Source of the DNA: Lepidonotus clava
Taxonomy: Eukaryota; Annelida; Polychaeta; Phyllodocida; Polynoidae
DNA: 64,000 nt
Reading direction: 5' to 3'
Assembly: GCA_936440205.1 (NCBI GenBank)
Contig: OW387136.1
Location: 51,792,232 to 51,856,231, forward strand
The first letter of the stretch is position 1; every line of letters begins with the position of its first letter. The position numbers and the translations under genes were made by a program. The notes beneath the pieces were generated by a model. The model made no database searches, had not been told where the DNA came from, and saw only the letters and a list, made by a program, of their open reading frames with translations. This document shows, in pieces, positions 30,223-41,717 of this stretch.

Positions 30223-31494
30223 TGTGTTGGAACACAGGTAACCTGTTTACCATTAGCTTAGCCGACAGGGAACAAAGGGGCTGGTTGGCACTGCCTCCAC
30301 CGCGCCAAAAGCAGAAATGAATAGTACAAAAAGATGCCACCAGTGGCACTGCGGTCGCCTCCATTCAAAATTAGGACAACAAGTACAGACTGCTTTGGTA
30401 TCTGGGACAACCCCCATCTTTGGTTCAGATAGCATGGCCTGATTTGGCGACCTACTTCTCCAGCCGAGGGCAGGTAGGACACAAACTGGCCTGATTTGGC
30501 GACCTAGTTTCCCATTTCGATCTTGGGGGCAAAATTCCTTTGTTTAGTCAGTCTCTGGGGCGTCAGTCATCGGAGCGGACGTGGCACGGGTCTTGGCGCG
30601 GTGACAAGAGAGGTGGTGTCGGCTGACGATAAGGTATTTATCAATTGGCAGGGACAATTATATTTGTGTGTGTCTGAAATAGCAATCATTTTGGTAGGGA
30701 TTTATCAGATAGAAAAATTGGTATTGCTGTGTTGAGATAAGGATTTGCTTATTGTAAATTATATCTGCTAGGGTTTTAGTTAGGACTTGTGTTTATTAAG
30801 ACTTATATCTATAAGAGACTTTGACTGTTTAGAATTATATTTATTGGGACTTAGAGTGTTTAGGTTTTAGTTGGTAGGTCTTAGCAGTGATTCTGAGTTA
30901 TTTATTTAGTCCACATTTTATATAGTATATTAGACTTCTAGTCAATTTAGGACTTTGTTTATAAAATGTATTTTAGACCATAATTAGGATTCACATTTAG
31001 GACTTAGACTACTTAGGGAATTTAACCAAAGGTTAACACATTCTAGAAAATTGGACTTAGAGGTGAACTATAAGGAATTATTTCAAGGTTTGAACATTTT
31101 GGTTAGCAAACTCTGAACTTCTACATCGACTTTGTGTGTGTCAGACTAGCGGAATAAAGCATTTAAATTAATGGATAGTATCTCCAAGCCTTGCGAGTTA
31201 TTTATCATCGAGTTAGACTTCTCCCCATTTACAATTAGTTTCACGATTCCATTCTAACTATAGTCGAACACTTAACGATTAACAATCTCGCCATTATCAA
31301 TAATCGAAAACAACCCATCCGCGGACGGCTGTCGGGAACCCACAACTTCAAAGGAAACACACAACGCCAGGAACCCTCACACGGAAAACTATTTGGTGGC
31401 ACATAAGGCTTAGTATAATACTCAGAGATCCCAGAATCAGGAGTCCTGGTAATCTGAAACTTAACTAAATTAAGTTGTAACACAAGACTTAACA
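30223..31494 (+). repeat. 3' LTR
   Basis: Same 1272-bp length as the 5' LTR, at a constant offset of 16017 bp. I saw no mismatch when comparing line by line, and every small frame inside reads the same. AATAAA lies at 31153-31158. Identity of the two LTRs points to a recent insertion. Confidence 0.95.
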
Positions 31495-31507
31495 CTCTAA
31501 TGGTCCA

Positions 31508-32600
31508 GTCCCGCGTCGCATAACGGAAGGAGCGATACCGCTCTTTAAAACAGCGGGGGTTTGGCAAAGTCTCGCTGTTATACATGAAATTCGGCATCAA
31601 TTTTCACCCATTTCTAATCATTTTTCCGGGCTGAAAATTTCAGGGATTTTAGATCTAAATGTCTAGTTTCCAGAACTTTTTACAGAATTAAAATCGGTTC
31701 AGTAGAACAGTCACAAATGAACAGGGGGACCCATCGCAACAGGGACGTCCTTGTTGCGAGAGTGGGGTGGACAATGCTCGCTGTTGCAAAATCCGTTATG
31801 CGACGCGGCACAGTGTATATGAGGCATAAATTGTCTACACTGAAATTTCAAATAATGACTATGATTGGTTGTATCGGCCAGATTTACTTCATACCAGTAG
31901 TGAGTCAATTGCCAGTCTCAATATATTATAGTTTAAAAGTATCTAAAATAAATTTTAACTGTCACTTCTCAGCGGTTGCTGTTTAAGTAACATCTAGCCA
32001 CGTCCTATTTCTCATAAAAGTATCTAATTTGGAAAGACAGATTCGGTAGAAAACGAAGTCAACTTTCTGTCTCTTGTCTAGTGAAGTCTGGTCTGGTCAC
32101 TTAGTAGATTGGTCTGATCATTTGTCAGCCAGAAGTCGACTTTTTCTACCTCTTATACCTTAAAGGTCATATTCAGAGAAACGACTAAGTTACAGCAACA
32201 TCGTTCCTAATGGCATCATTCTCACTACTTTTTAACCTTTCCTGAAACTCATCAAAATTAATATATGACGCAAAGTGACGTCAGTGGAGCATCACATTAC
32301 GGGTCTTGCTGTTGCAAGGGTTGACACACCCAGCAAGAACTGTCCCTGTTCAAAACTTTAAACAACACAATCTCTCGCAACAAGGACCTTACTGTTGCGA
32401 CGGGTCCAACTGTTGATTTGTGGCTGTTCTACTTAACTGATTTTAATTCTGTAAACCATTTTTAAAAGTAGACATTTATATATAAAATTCCTGAAATTTT
32501 TAGCCTGAAAAATTATTTGAAGTTTGTGAAAATCGATGCTGAATTATTTGTGTATCAGCGAGACTTTGACCAAACCTTGTTATGGTTTGCACTGTTGCCA
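31508..32600. repeat. Inverted-repeat cluster at the retroelement's right flank
   Basis: CCGCGTCGCATAACGGA at 31510-31526 is inverted at 31792-31808. A larger pair of about 200-bp arms lies at about 31560-31762 and 32370-32590: for example 'ggcaaagtctcgctgtta' against the reverse of 'atcagcgagactttg', and 'tccttgttgcgagag' against 'ctctcgcaacaagga'. This looks like two related inverted-repeat elements in opposite orientation, or one foldback-type unit. The retroelement landed about ten bases from its edge. Non-coding. Confidence 0.7.
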
Positions 32601-32872
32601 GACCCATATCTATGTCCTGCTGTGGAATAGTGAAAATACGTAAAACATGACGCCTGCTGTGATATCACTAACATTATGGTGACAAATGTTAAGTTGACGA
32701 CTAGACGATGATACCATTCCTGGAAAAAAGTAGCATATATAAGTCTAAGGGGTAACCAGGTAGTGCCTCACTAAAGCTCGTAATAGACCATGGAAATCAT
32801 GAGCCACATTTGTTTTCTGATTGGTAGATAAATTCTATAAATATCCCAGACAAAATTCTACTATGGATAGCT

Positions 32873-33158
32873 TAAGGCTATATTCCACAATATGTACAGT
32901 ATTTAATTGCATTGTCATGAAAAGATGCAAGCAAATTGCTGCAAACTTGTTTCCAGTAGGGTACTGCAAGGTGGAATATAGGTACTTGCGGTACTCGCTT
33001 GTGGAACTTGTCACTATAAATGATTTTATGTAGGTTTTCCATGGATTATTTGCAGTGCCAGATACCAACATGTTGGCATCTGAAACGCAAACTCCTTGCA
33101 GTTGCTAAAAAATGAGTACCGCAAATGCTACCTACCACATAGTGGAATATAGGCTTTA
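32873..33158. mobile_element. Harbinger-like miniature element, family B copy 2
   Basis: Terminal inverted repeats 'aggctatattccac' / 'gtggaatataggct' with TTA directly outside on both sides (32873-32875, 33156-33158), the 3-bp target typical of PIF/Harbinger. The interior shares 'ccagataccaacatgttgg' and 'ccgcaaatgc' with 41162-41380. Non-coding, about 286 bp. Confidence 0.75.
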
Positions 33159-33159
33159 T

Positions 33160-34207
33160 TTAATCCTGTATTTAGCCTGATTAGCCTAGATCAAAATGCA
33201 TACATGGAAAATAGGCAAATATTTGTATATTTTCATTTTGTAGTTTTTCTGTGTTTTTGTTGATGACGCAAGTCTAAATTGCCTTGCAGGTTCTTAAGAT
33301 ATCAGCTAAGATATCAGCTATCCATGCTACAAAGAATTGAAGCTTCCTGCGGGTAGACGGCCACTAAAACCATTGTGTACACTAATTGGCAAACATCAAA
33401 TAAGTGCAATGTGTGTAGCCTCCTTTTGTCTATAGTGTTCAAACATGCAGGTCAATGCAAGACCTGATACCCTACATCTAGATATGCCATACAAACTATG
33501 TAGATCAATGATGTACAACAGTGTAATCTTCATTTTAATATTTTACGCAAACTATGGAGATCAATACAATCACGTACGATGTAACCTGTAGGTTTTGCAT
33601 TCACATGGCCACACCCAAAAGGTACATCAACACTGCATTGTCACAAAACCAGAGTAGAATTTAGAGAACGATAACAACAGGCCAGCATTTTGTCAACTCA
33701 TTGTATTTTATTGTTTCATTCACACGATATAACAACTATCGCAATTGATTCAATGACAATGATTTATGTGAACAATGCTTGTCTCAACCAGCAAATATAA
33801 TACAAAACAATTTATAAATCAGAAATCTGTTGAAGGAAGAAGAACACCAATGCATTTATTAATGTCTATGGTAAACACCATTGACAAGACATGTTGACAT
33901 GTAATTTAGTGTGTCATGTACATAATCAATAATAAGTTGGTTGTTGAATAGTGTCATATGCATGTGTGTATATGAATGTACAGTCATTGTAAATATTCTG
34001 TGTATTCTCAGAATCTAGTGAGGTTGGGAACTTAGTGAATGCCAAGGTCATACTATAATATTGCACAAATAATAGCATAACACTTGGCACAGCTGTTAAA
34101 GTCATATTTGGTAAAAGCTTTGAACAAAGAGATGTTTATGTACAGCATATATATCTGTAAGGGATCAATTTGTCTATCATCATTGACATTCACTTAAGTG
34201 TTAATCA
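33160..34207. other. No gene seen
   Basis: AT-rich non-coding DNA without recognisable repeat ends. Confidence 0.5.
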
Positions 34208-34633
34208 CAGAGGCAAATCCAGGGAGGGTACAGGAGGGTCCTGATTCCTCTCCCCCACCCGCTTTTGATGGACACCTAAACTAGTCAAAGAGGGAAAAAT
34301 CACATCCAATACAACCGTATATGCAGTACATGACTGTAACAATGTTGTATTGGTTTTGCAGTCCACACTGCATTGACAGTTTTCATGGTGTAGTAAAATA
34401 TGCGGAAACGAAGTATTACCGACTACACACTACATTACCTATACATTGGTAAACACAGTGACGACTGCAAAACCACACAGAACATCGCTGTGGTAAATTA
34501 TGTAGGCATGGTTGCATCGGCTGCACCAATGTTGTGCACATTCATGTGGATATGCAGTTTTAGTCCTTAACCTATATGCTGACACTCTCACCCCCATCCC
34601 CACCTTAAAAAATCCTGAATCTGCTACCACTGA
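34208..34633. mobile_element. hAT-like miniature element
   Basis: Left end CAGAGGCAAATCCAGG and right end CCTGAATCTGCTACCACTG are imperfect inverted repeats of the CAGNGGCGGATCCAG type known from hAT elements. About 425 bp. The frame at 34439-34660 has no known domain. I could not see a matching 8-bp target duplication. Confidence 0.5.
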
Positions 34634-35482
34634 GTCATTATCATTCCTCAGTGTGAACACACCTTAAGTTATTGGGGCGCGGGGACCTAGGTAAAGCGGA
34701 TGGACCTAGTGATAGTCCTATGTGTCAATACGCGGGACCTGACCCCGCATGGGGCAGCCGCCTTACCCTATACCCCACAGGCCAGCCACTTCCCATCAAA
34801 TAGACAGACTATACATCTATCACTTAGGGCGACAGCTAGTCTGTCCATACACTGCTGTATGTGGATAATTCGCTTGTCAGCGGTGCCATTCTCGGGACCC
34901 TGCAGCCCCATCCTGTCAATTTCCCTGGTTCTCACTGGTTATATGCATACTTTGAGTATGATGCAAATAATCTGTACTTTGATTGACCTTTTTTCATCTC
35001 TCATAACATAGGTGGGGGGGGGGGGGGGGGGGGTTCCAACAGCAATATTTGTAAATGACAACATATTGCAACTTACAAATAACAATAGAAGAATATTCAG
35101 TCCAATGCAGGCCTATGTAAGTAAAAAGAAAATTAGGTAAAAAAACAAAAAACAACAACATTATTTAAACTACCATTATTATTGCCCCATTCAAGGACCA
35201 ATCTGTAATGGGTATCATAATTATGTTTTCTGACAAGGGTCAAGTTTGTTTTTGTCCTAAAACCACTAGCCTTATTGAGACTCTTCGTATGTATTTCTTT
35301 ACATGTTGCATCTTGTAGTTTAACACCTCATTGCTTTGTATAATATCAAACCGCGCAATAAGAATCCATTTGATTAGTACTCTTGAGGCTCCTTGTATCC
35401 ATGGATAAAATAGTGAGACCCGCTTTACTTATGGAGCGATCCATAACCCACCCGGAACGAATCGCAGTGGATACTTCCTGAA
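34634..35482. other. No gene seen; includes a 20-base G run
   Basis: Non-coding. An uninterrupted run of 20 G lies at 35014-35033, capable of forming a G-quadruplex and prone to length change. The 103-codon frame at 34700-35011 has no recognisable protein. Confidence 0.55.
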
Positions 35483-35579
35483 TCAGTATGTCTGAAATAT
35501 TTAAATGAGTTACTGAAATGATACTGTGTTTACACTAGCTTGTTGCTGACAGCTCATTTAGATATTTCAGACATACTGA
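35483..35579. repeat. Long hairpin, 27-bp arms
   Basis: The arms start TCAGTATGTCTGAAATAT (35483-35509) and pair with 35553-35579 at 26 of 27 positions, around a 43-nt loop. It is followed by several 'cactgattt' words to 35660. It may be a small palindromic mobile element or a structured RNA. Confidence 0.8.
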
Positions 35580-35798
35580 TTTACCACTGTTCAACCACTG
35601 TATTCCCACTGATTTCCACTGATTTACTTCTGAAATCTTACACTGATTCTATACTCCTAATACACTGCATTTCTACTGAGTTTCAGTCCAGGTAGAGAGA
35701 GTGTAAGTTACAACATACAAATTGTGAAAGTGCTTTTGTAGAATTCTGTCTTCAAGCGCATGATCACAGCTTCCCATACGTATAAATAAGAGCCTTAA

Positions 35799-35952
35799 AT
35801 TAGTATGTATGTATGCACATTTAAAACAATTTTGGATCCCCCCACCCACTTTGGCTAAAGTTAGCATTGAATTTGTACAGGAACATACACACATTTATTT
35901 TCCAGGACCCCCCTCGCCCCCTTCCATGTGTACATGCTTAATGGAAGGCCCC
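35799..35952. mobile_element. Miniature inverted-repeat element, family E copy 2
   Basis: The right end 'tgcttaatggaaggcccc' matches the ends at 6594 and 52523. The left end near 35799 is diverged. Non-coding. Confidence 0.4.
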
Positions 35953-37921
35953 TTGGGACATGTAGGAAATTCTAGCGTGGCCTGTTTCCTGTTCACAGGT
36001 CCTACTTGAGAACTGTTTATGACAACAGGTATGTTAAACAATGCACAAACAATGGTAAATGTTCCTTCAATCAGTCAGTTTCATATCCTAATTAGACCAA
36101 TAGAATAATGAAACACATGGTCTCACAGGAACTTGGTCCACTTTTCTTGTTTTGCAACCACCAGTCAGATAGCCCTTTATTTTTCTGACACAAAGTATTG
36201 CAGTGATGGTATTATTTGCTGTGATACAAATAGTCAAGAGGTTGCTGGTACCAGTCTTTTGCTCATTTTCTTAGGCTTAGAAGACATGCAGGTATAAACC
36301 AGGTTTCCATAGGGTGATCTGCTACAGTTCTATGCTTATACTAAGGCTAACATAAGCTTTAGTCTATCCTTAATGCGATGTTAACTTCATGCAATCCCAT
36401 ATTGTAGATAGAATGTTCCATATACAGTACAAGGTGTAGATGTGGAATGGGTGGAAGGTGGTCATAAGGTGGGGGCAGTAAAGGGGGATTGTTCAGGGAT
36501 ATTTTGGGGGTGACACACTTCTTGTTATTATCAGTGGTAAAAGGGTTCTTCTTTTGAAATTTTGTACATTAGAATTCTAATTCAATATACCATAATTCCT
36601 TCAACCAAAAGAACCTACTTATTTCTAAATTTTGTATGGACCAATGTCTTAGTTGTTGTAAATAACTACTGGAAGATCACGATATATTGTGAAGTGGTTT
36701 TTACTAATAAAAAGAAAAACCAAATCTACAAGTTTGCCATCATTATTACCATCATTGCCTTCCTTACTTGTATCTAACATTTTCATTTGTATCCAGGTGA
36801 TCTTGAATTGCCTGTTAGAGGGAAGCCATGTGGACTATGTCCAACATACTGGCAAAAAAGAACCCTCATAATTATCAGTATCAGATATCAGGAGGTAGGA
36901 TATCTATCATAGTGTGAGAGAAAATGTTATACTGTGAGAGAGAAACTTATGGAACACTTCTAGTTGTTCATCGCACCTATGAAGAGACAGATTTCTGGAC
37001 ACCAGATAGGATGACATGGCAAACTTTGAGTACCAAGCATAGTCTTTTAGCTTAGTATTTCCTCCATTTTCCACCCTTTCCTTCCATTTGTGTCTTTTGC
37101 CTCTTACCCTTCCCTCCTTTTATGCTCAGTCTACCATAAATTGTACATATGAAATAAAATGCAGTTGTGAAATAGCACTTCAAAACATCGAGCTCAGCTC
37201 CTTTGGTTTTACTGTATCGTGATAGATTTAAGATATTTTATACATCATTTACTCTTTTCCTTGTCCTTTTAATTTATTGATTGAAATAAGGAAAACTATA
37301 TGATTTGTTCCGAGTTGAGACTAAATTGAAGATAGTTATCAGTATAGCCTCCGATAAACTCACCAGCTTATGGCAAGAAGAACAATTTTAGATGACTAAA
37401 GTTCACAATTAGGTGAAATACAGCTGACCAACCTCATGCAACACAGAATATAAAGTACTGTTGGTAAAATCAAGGGATTTTCTTTCAGCAGAAACTCTAA
37501 GAGAAGTGCTTTTAGATGTCTGTGGGTGACCTGTCTAGCCTCAGAAAAAGAAATTACTTCTGTGCTATCCGAAAGCTTCTTTTTGTTCTTGCCATAAAGA
37601 TCCTATCTATTGCATATGTTTTGTAGACCTTTGACGCTTAGTAGATATATTTCTATCCGTTTGTTATCCGCGTCTAGTTTTCACATCTTTTCTCTGTAAT
37701 CATATATATTGAAGAAATCACTGTTATACTCCTTGCACGGTGGTAAATGTGGATAAAATGATGGATATTGTGATTTAGATTTCATCTGTAATGGATGATA
37801 TCATATTTGTGCATCCATGTCTGATTTGACTGCAATATCTACATCAGCTGTCTAGGTGATGAATTGCTATTGGATGATTCATTTCCCTGTAAGTAATCAA
37901 TGTGCATTATCTCCAAGCTAC
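35953..37921. other. No gene seen
   Basis: About 2 kb of AT-rich DNA. The small frames at 36562-36871 are AT-driven and match nothing I know. No repeat ends were noticed. Confidence 0.5.
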
Positions 37922-38124
37922 TTTAAAGGGACGTTCTCGTCCTGCCATCGTTAGCCTTATGTATGCTGACGTAAGCCTAGCGACGTGACAGCTGGTGATG
38001 TGTTTTGCACTGTTGGAATGTAATCCAGCAACGTTATTGGTCACGTCGCAAATTTGGTGCGCCCGTCAGGGGGTTATAATGTTTCAATTTATGTCCCATC
38101 GCAGGACGAGAAAGCGGCTTTAAA
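37922..38124. mobile_element. Miniature inverted-repeat element, family C copy 1
   Basis: Left end 'tttaaagggacgttctcgtcc' minus one base and right end 'ggacgagaaagcggcttt' form inverted repeats with TTTAAA at both edges. The interior ('ggtgatgtgttttgcactgtt', 'aacgttattggtcacgtcg' in part) recurs at 54157-54341 and 55050-55248. About 200 bp, non-coding. Confidence 0.7.
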
Positions 38125-40186
38125 CTCACTTATGAATGTCCACTTCATTCAAAGCAGTCTAGGTTTGCTTAATGGGTTTGGTTTAGTTATGAACCTGAAG
38201 TAGAGTTTCAATTTCTAGGTCAGACAAAGTGTTTATGATAAATGTGTATAATCATGTGCAACACCTCATATCCAATGCTCATTCTAAAAGAACTAACTGT
38301 CTGGATAACTGATGTACATTATTCATAACATCTGGTACCATTTCCAGTTTACGCAATTACACCACTGTGACTTAATGTAGTTAGCACCTTTTTCATAGCC
38401 CGGATTTAAATGTGTGGAGCTCATGAATTAGTTAGACTGCACCGATGATTCTGAACACAAATTGAATTTCCGCTCATCACTCTTCCAAAGGCACTGTCCC
38501 TGTGGCTATAACTGGGAATATCGCTCGCAATGCTTTCGCAGTATATGGGCCTTAAAGGCCCTTGAGGCTCTTGGGCTCCACACAATGCAATCGTGTTAAA
38601 CCGTACTCAGTCCAGGGAGTGCCATTTTGTGAAATGACCAAGACTCCCACTTTCCCTATGCAATTTAAGTAAATATCCTTTTATGATCTATGAGGTGGTG
38701 ATTACTGTATAAGTATATCTCCTCAAACTAGGACAGCAGCCCTAAACAACACTGAAGTTGGAGCCATTCAACAGGCATTAGGATATTAAAAAAGTGTCTA
38801 AGGGTAAAATTTGTGAAACTTGGGTCATCGATGAGTAAGTGCTATCCATAAAGGAAACACCTGATACAGGGTTGCATTAAGGGTAGCGTCCCTAACTTCT
38901 GAGGCAAGTTGGGAATAATATCCCTTTAAGAGAAAGCTAGGAAATAGGGCGCAAAGTGTTAATCTCCTTTCTGTTCATGTAAAGAACACCGATGACTTAT
39001 TGGTCAAAGGAGGGAGAACCTTTTGTACTCAACTATATACAACACCTAGAAATTATGAATGATCTAAACTATAACATTAAAATATTATTCTATCAGAAAA
39101 TGTTTTAGACCTGCAGTTTTGAATAAACTGATAAAACAATTTTCATTAAAAAAAAAGAAAAAGGTTTGCTCCTGGCATTTCTCCTGACATCAAGATCTTT
39201 TCTTTCTAACTTTCTCTGAGACTACACAGATTTAGTATAACTATCCTCACAAGCAATTCCTGTGAATTTGGTATTCTTTACTCCCAATTCTGTCCTATTT
39301 ATCACAGAATAAACAGATTTACCCATGTTCAGGTACACCGCACTATGTAGAAAGGTAACCCATCAGTAGGTGATGATACCCAAGAGTAGGCCGATCCGCA
39401 CTCGTACCGCTAGAGGCTTACACAGCTCCCCCCGGTGCTTGGCTAAAGTGTATGAGGTGTGAATGCCTTAATCCTTTTAGAACCCCAAGAGAATCAGTTT
39501 ATCCATCAGAGAGAGATTCCACCACACACAAGTTGATATTGATGTATGGCAGGGGCATGAGCAATATGGGACCAAAGGGATGTCGGTCGAACTAATGCAC
39601 TTAGCCGAATGGCAGTTTTCATGCCTCTGAGTATATACTTTGGCTTTTTGTATAGTAATTAGGTTTAGAATTCATAAAACATGTTTTAAAATGTGTGACT
39701 AGGGAATTGTACTCTGTTCATTCTGTCAGTCTGAGTGCTCAGAATGGTTTTCCTTTTTGCAAATATGAATATGTCTTTGCAAAGCAACCAGAACAACAAA
39801 CTGTAAGACACCTTGAAGCAATACGCTGACACAACTGTTCTTTTATACAATATGTAACATGAGGTCCTTTTATATACAGATAAAGAGTTTCTAAGGTTTC
39901 TGACCAGACATGAAACGAAAAAGGATTGACAACCACATAGTCATTTCTTGAATTTCATGTGTAACATTAGGATTTCTGCATTCATACTCCCACTAGAATC
40001 TTGCCTCTGAGCTGCAGCGCTGTCTTTTCTACTCATTCGCAATACATCAAAGGGCTTACCGCCACAGACATCCATTTAGCCTGAGGTTCCCATTGAGATA
40101 TTTTTAATCAGAAAGTTGTTGTAACTGTTACATAACCTCAGAGGACTGAAGTGGTCAGCTATTACAGGCAGCTTCAAAGTTAAAAA
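38125..40186. other. No gene seen
   Basis: AT-rich non-coding stretch. A short palindrome, GGGCCTTAAAGGCCC, lies near 38548. No open frame of interest. Confidence 0.5.
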
Positions 40187-40241
40187 CATCACTCTCCAAG
40201 CATATCTTTGCTAGGCCAGTGCCTCTGCTTGGAGAGTGATG
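40187..40241. ncRNA. Pre-miRNA-sized perfect hairpin (candidate only)
   Basis: CATCACTCTCCAAGCA (40187-40202) pairs without mismatch with TGCTTGGAGAGTGATG (40226-40241) around a 23-nt loop. Size fits a small-RNA precursor, but the stem is only 16 bp and no sequence homolog comes to mind. It may also be a decayed inverted-repeat element. Confidence 0.25.
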
Positions 40242-40989
40242 CAGCACGTACTTAAGGCATAGACCAATACCAATTATATTTCTGAGGTTCTCGGGAAGCT
40301 TTTGATCTTCTGCTAATGTGCATCAGAAATTGTCAAGCAGATCGATGTAGTAGCAGGGTAGCTCCAGGGTATGATCGGCTAACGAGCAAATCAAGTGGCC
40401 TGTGGAGCGTCACATAATGCCTCTCGTTGGCACACACAGCGAGACTGGTCCTTATTCAACAGCGAGTGAATCCACCTTTCCTAACATCAGTGAGAGTTGG
40501 CACACTCATTTTTTTGATGTGCTGGGAGGATATTTTCAGGTGTTTATTTCAATATTCTGTTTTCAGCAAATGATAGTAGTGTCCCTCAGCTTATGAAATA
40601 TATAGGAGGTGAGTGGCGGAAATATATCTATCAGTCAATTAGATTAATGAAATGCAAACAATCAAAATGCATAAAATGCTAAGCTTATGTAATTTTATCT
40701 AGAATTAGGGCTTGCACTTGTCATAGTCCATCAGTTTGTGGTAGTTAACTCTCAGTATCTATTTAACTCCTTCGGTTTCTCAGTTCTCAGGAGCCTACCC
40801 TGGTCCCGGAGTGAGCCATGTAATCCTACCCTACATTTCCCAAGGTAGTGATGCAATATCCATCATTTATCAGACAGTCATTAAAACCAGAAAGAATGTA
40901 TTCAGTAGGGGGCACACTTGAAATATTAGTGCATTCGTTAAAAGAAATAAGGAGTGTGCTTCCAAACGATTGGCCACTTCGGCCCAATT

Positions 40990-41075
40990 TGCTAGTGGCA
41001 GGGGAGGCAGTGGTCAAAGGCATTGGGGTAAAGTATTCATATTGGTATGAGCTCAGTTCGAATCCTGGCACAGTT
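40990..41075 (+). repeat. tRNA-derived SINE-like fragment
   Basis: 'gcagtggtcaaaggcattgg' resembles an A-box region and 'agttcgaatcc' fits the B box. No clean anticodon arm is present. It directly precedes, by about 90 bp, a family-B miniature element. Confidence 0.4.
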
Positions 41076-41161
41076 AGTTCATTGCAGCATTGTCTTTCAT
41101 ACTGTTTCTATTAAAGTATGAACAGGTGAAGAAAGTTGCCAAGCATGCCAAAGTTCGAGTG

Positions 41162-41380
41162 TTAAGGCTATATTCCACTATACGGTACTTGCTTGCAATG
41201 CTTGCCATGAAAAGACGTAAGCAAACTGCCGCAAACCTGCTTGTGGCACCTACTATCTTTTTCTATGGTTTGCTTGCGGTACCAGATACCAACATGTTGG
41301 TATCAAAACCGCAAATTGCTTATGTGCCTAAGAAGAACAACCGCAAATGCGACCTACCGCAAAGTTCAATATAGCCTTTA
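41162..41380. mobile_element. Harbinger-like miniature element, family B copy 3
   Basis: TTA at both edges (41162-41164, 41378-41380), ends 'aggctatattccac' and 'caatatagcct'. The interior shares 'ccagataccaacatgttgg' with copy 2. About 219 bp. Confidence 0.75.
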
Positions 41381-41398
41381 GTCAGCAGCCAACAAATG

Positions 41399-41717
41399 TT
41401 AACCCTTCACAAACAGCAGCTCAAAAAGGCTAGTTGCTAGGTTATGGCAGTGTTTGGAAAGGGATAACACAGTAAAACTTAACTACAAAAGGATATGTGC
41501 AGAATCTTTCGGAAAAAACTCTGCAGAGCATTATCTGATAAACCACAGAGTTCTTTGCGCTAAATGAATACCCCTACAGTAGTAGTACAGACATTTCTTT
41601 CTATGGAATTTCACATTAATGAGATCACATAGTGTCAAGGCATGTATTAACCCTTTTGCAAACAGCAGCTTAAAAGTACTAGTCCTTATGTTATGGCTGC
41701 TGTTTGGAAAGGGTTAA
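41399..41717. repeat. Two palindromic 71-bp repeats in tandem orientation
   Basis: Units at 41399-41468 and 41647-41717 both run from 'ttaaccctt' through 'caaacagcagc' to 'gctgctgtttggaaaggg' (second unit), so each is a near palindrome. They are about 250 bp apart and may be copies of a very small foldback element. Confidence 0.7.

Larger units (their letters stand above)
14206..31494 (+). mobile_element. Env-bearing Ty3/gypsy-class LTR retroelement, 17.3 kb, looks whole
   Basis: Two 1272-bp LTRs (14206-15477, 30223-31494), both starting TG and ending CA, flank a 14.7-kb interior. The 4-bp ctct at 14202-14205 and 31495-31498 is the target duplication. The interior carries gag, a -1-frame pol (protease, RT, RNase H, integrase, chromodomain-like tail), an F-like envelope, a zinc-finger ORF and a further basic ORF. 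The order RT-RNase H-integrase and the GPF motif place it in the Ty3/gypsy class (Metaviridae). I saw no difference between the LTRs and no break in the three main genes, so it looks whole and young. At 17 kb it is far longer than the usual 5-9 kb for env-bearing gypsy elements. Confidence 0.95.
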
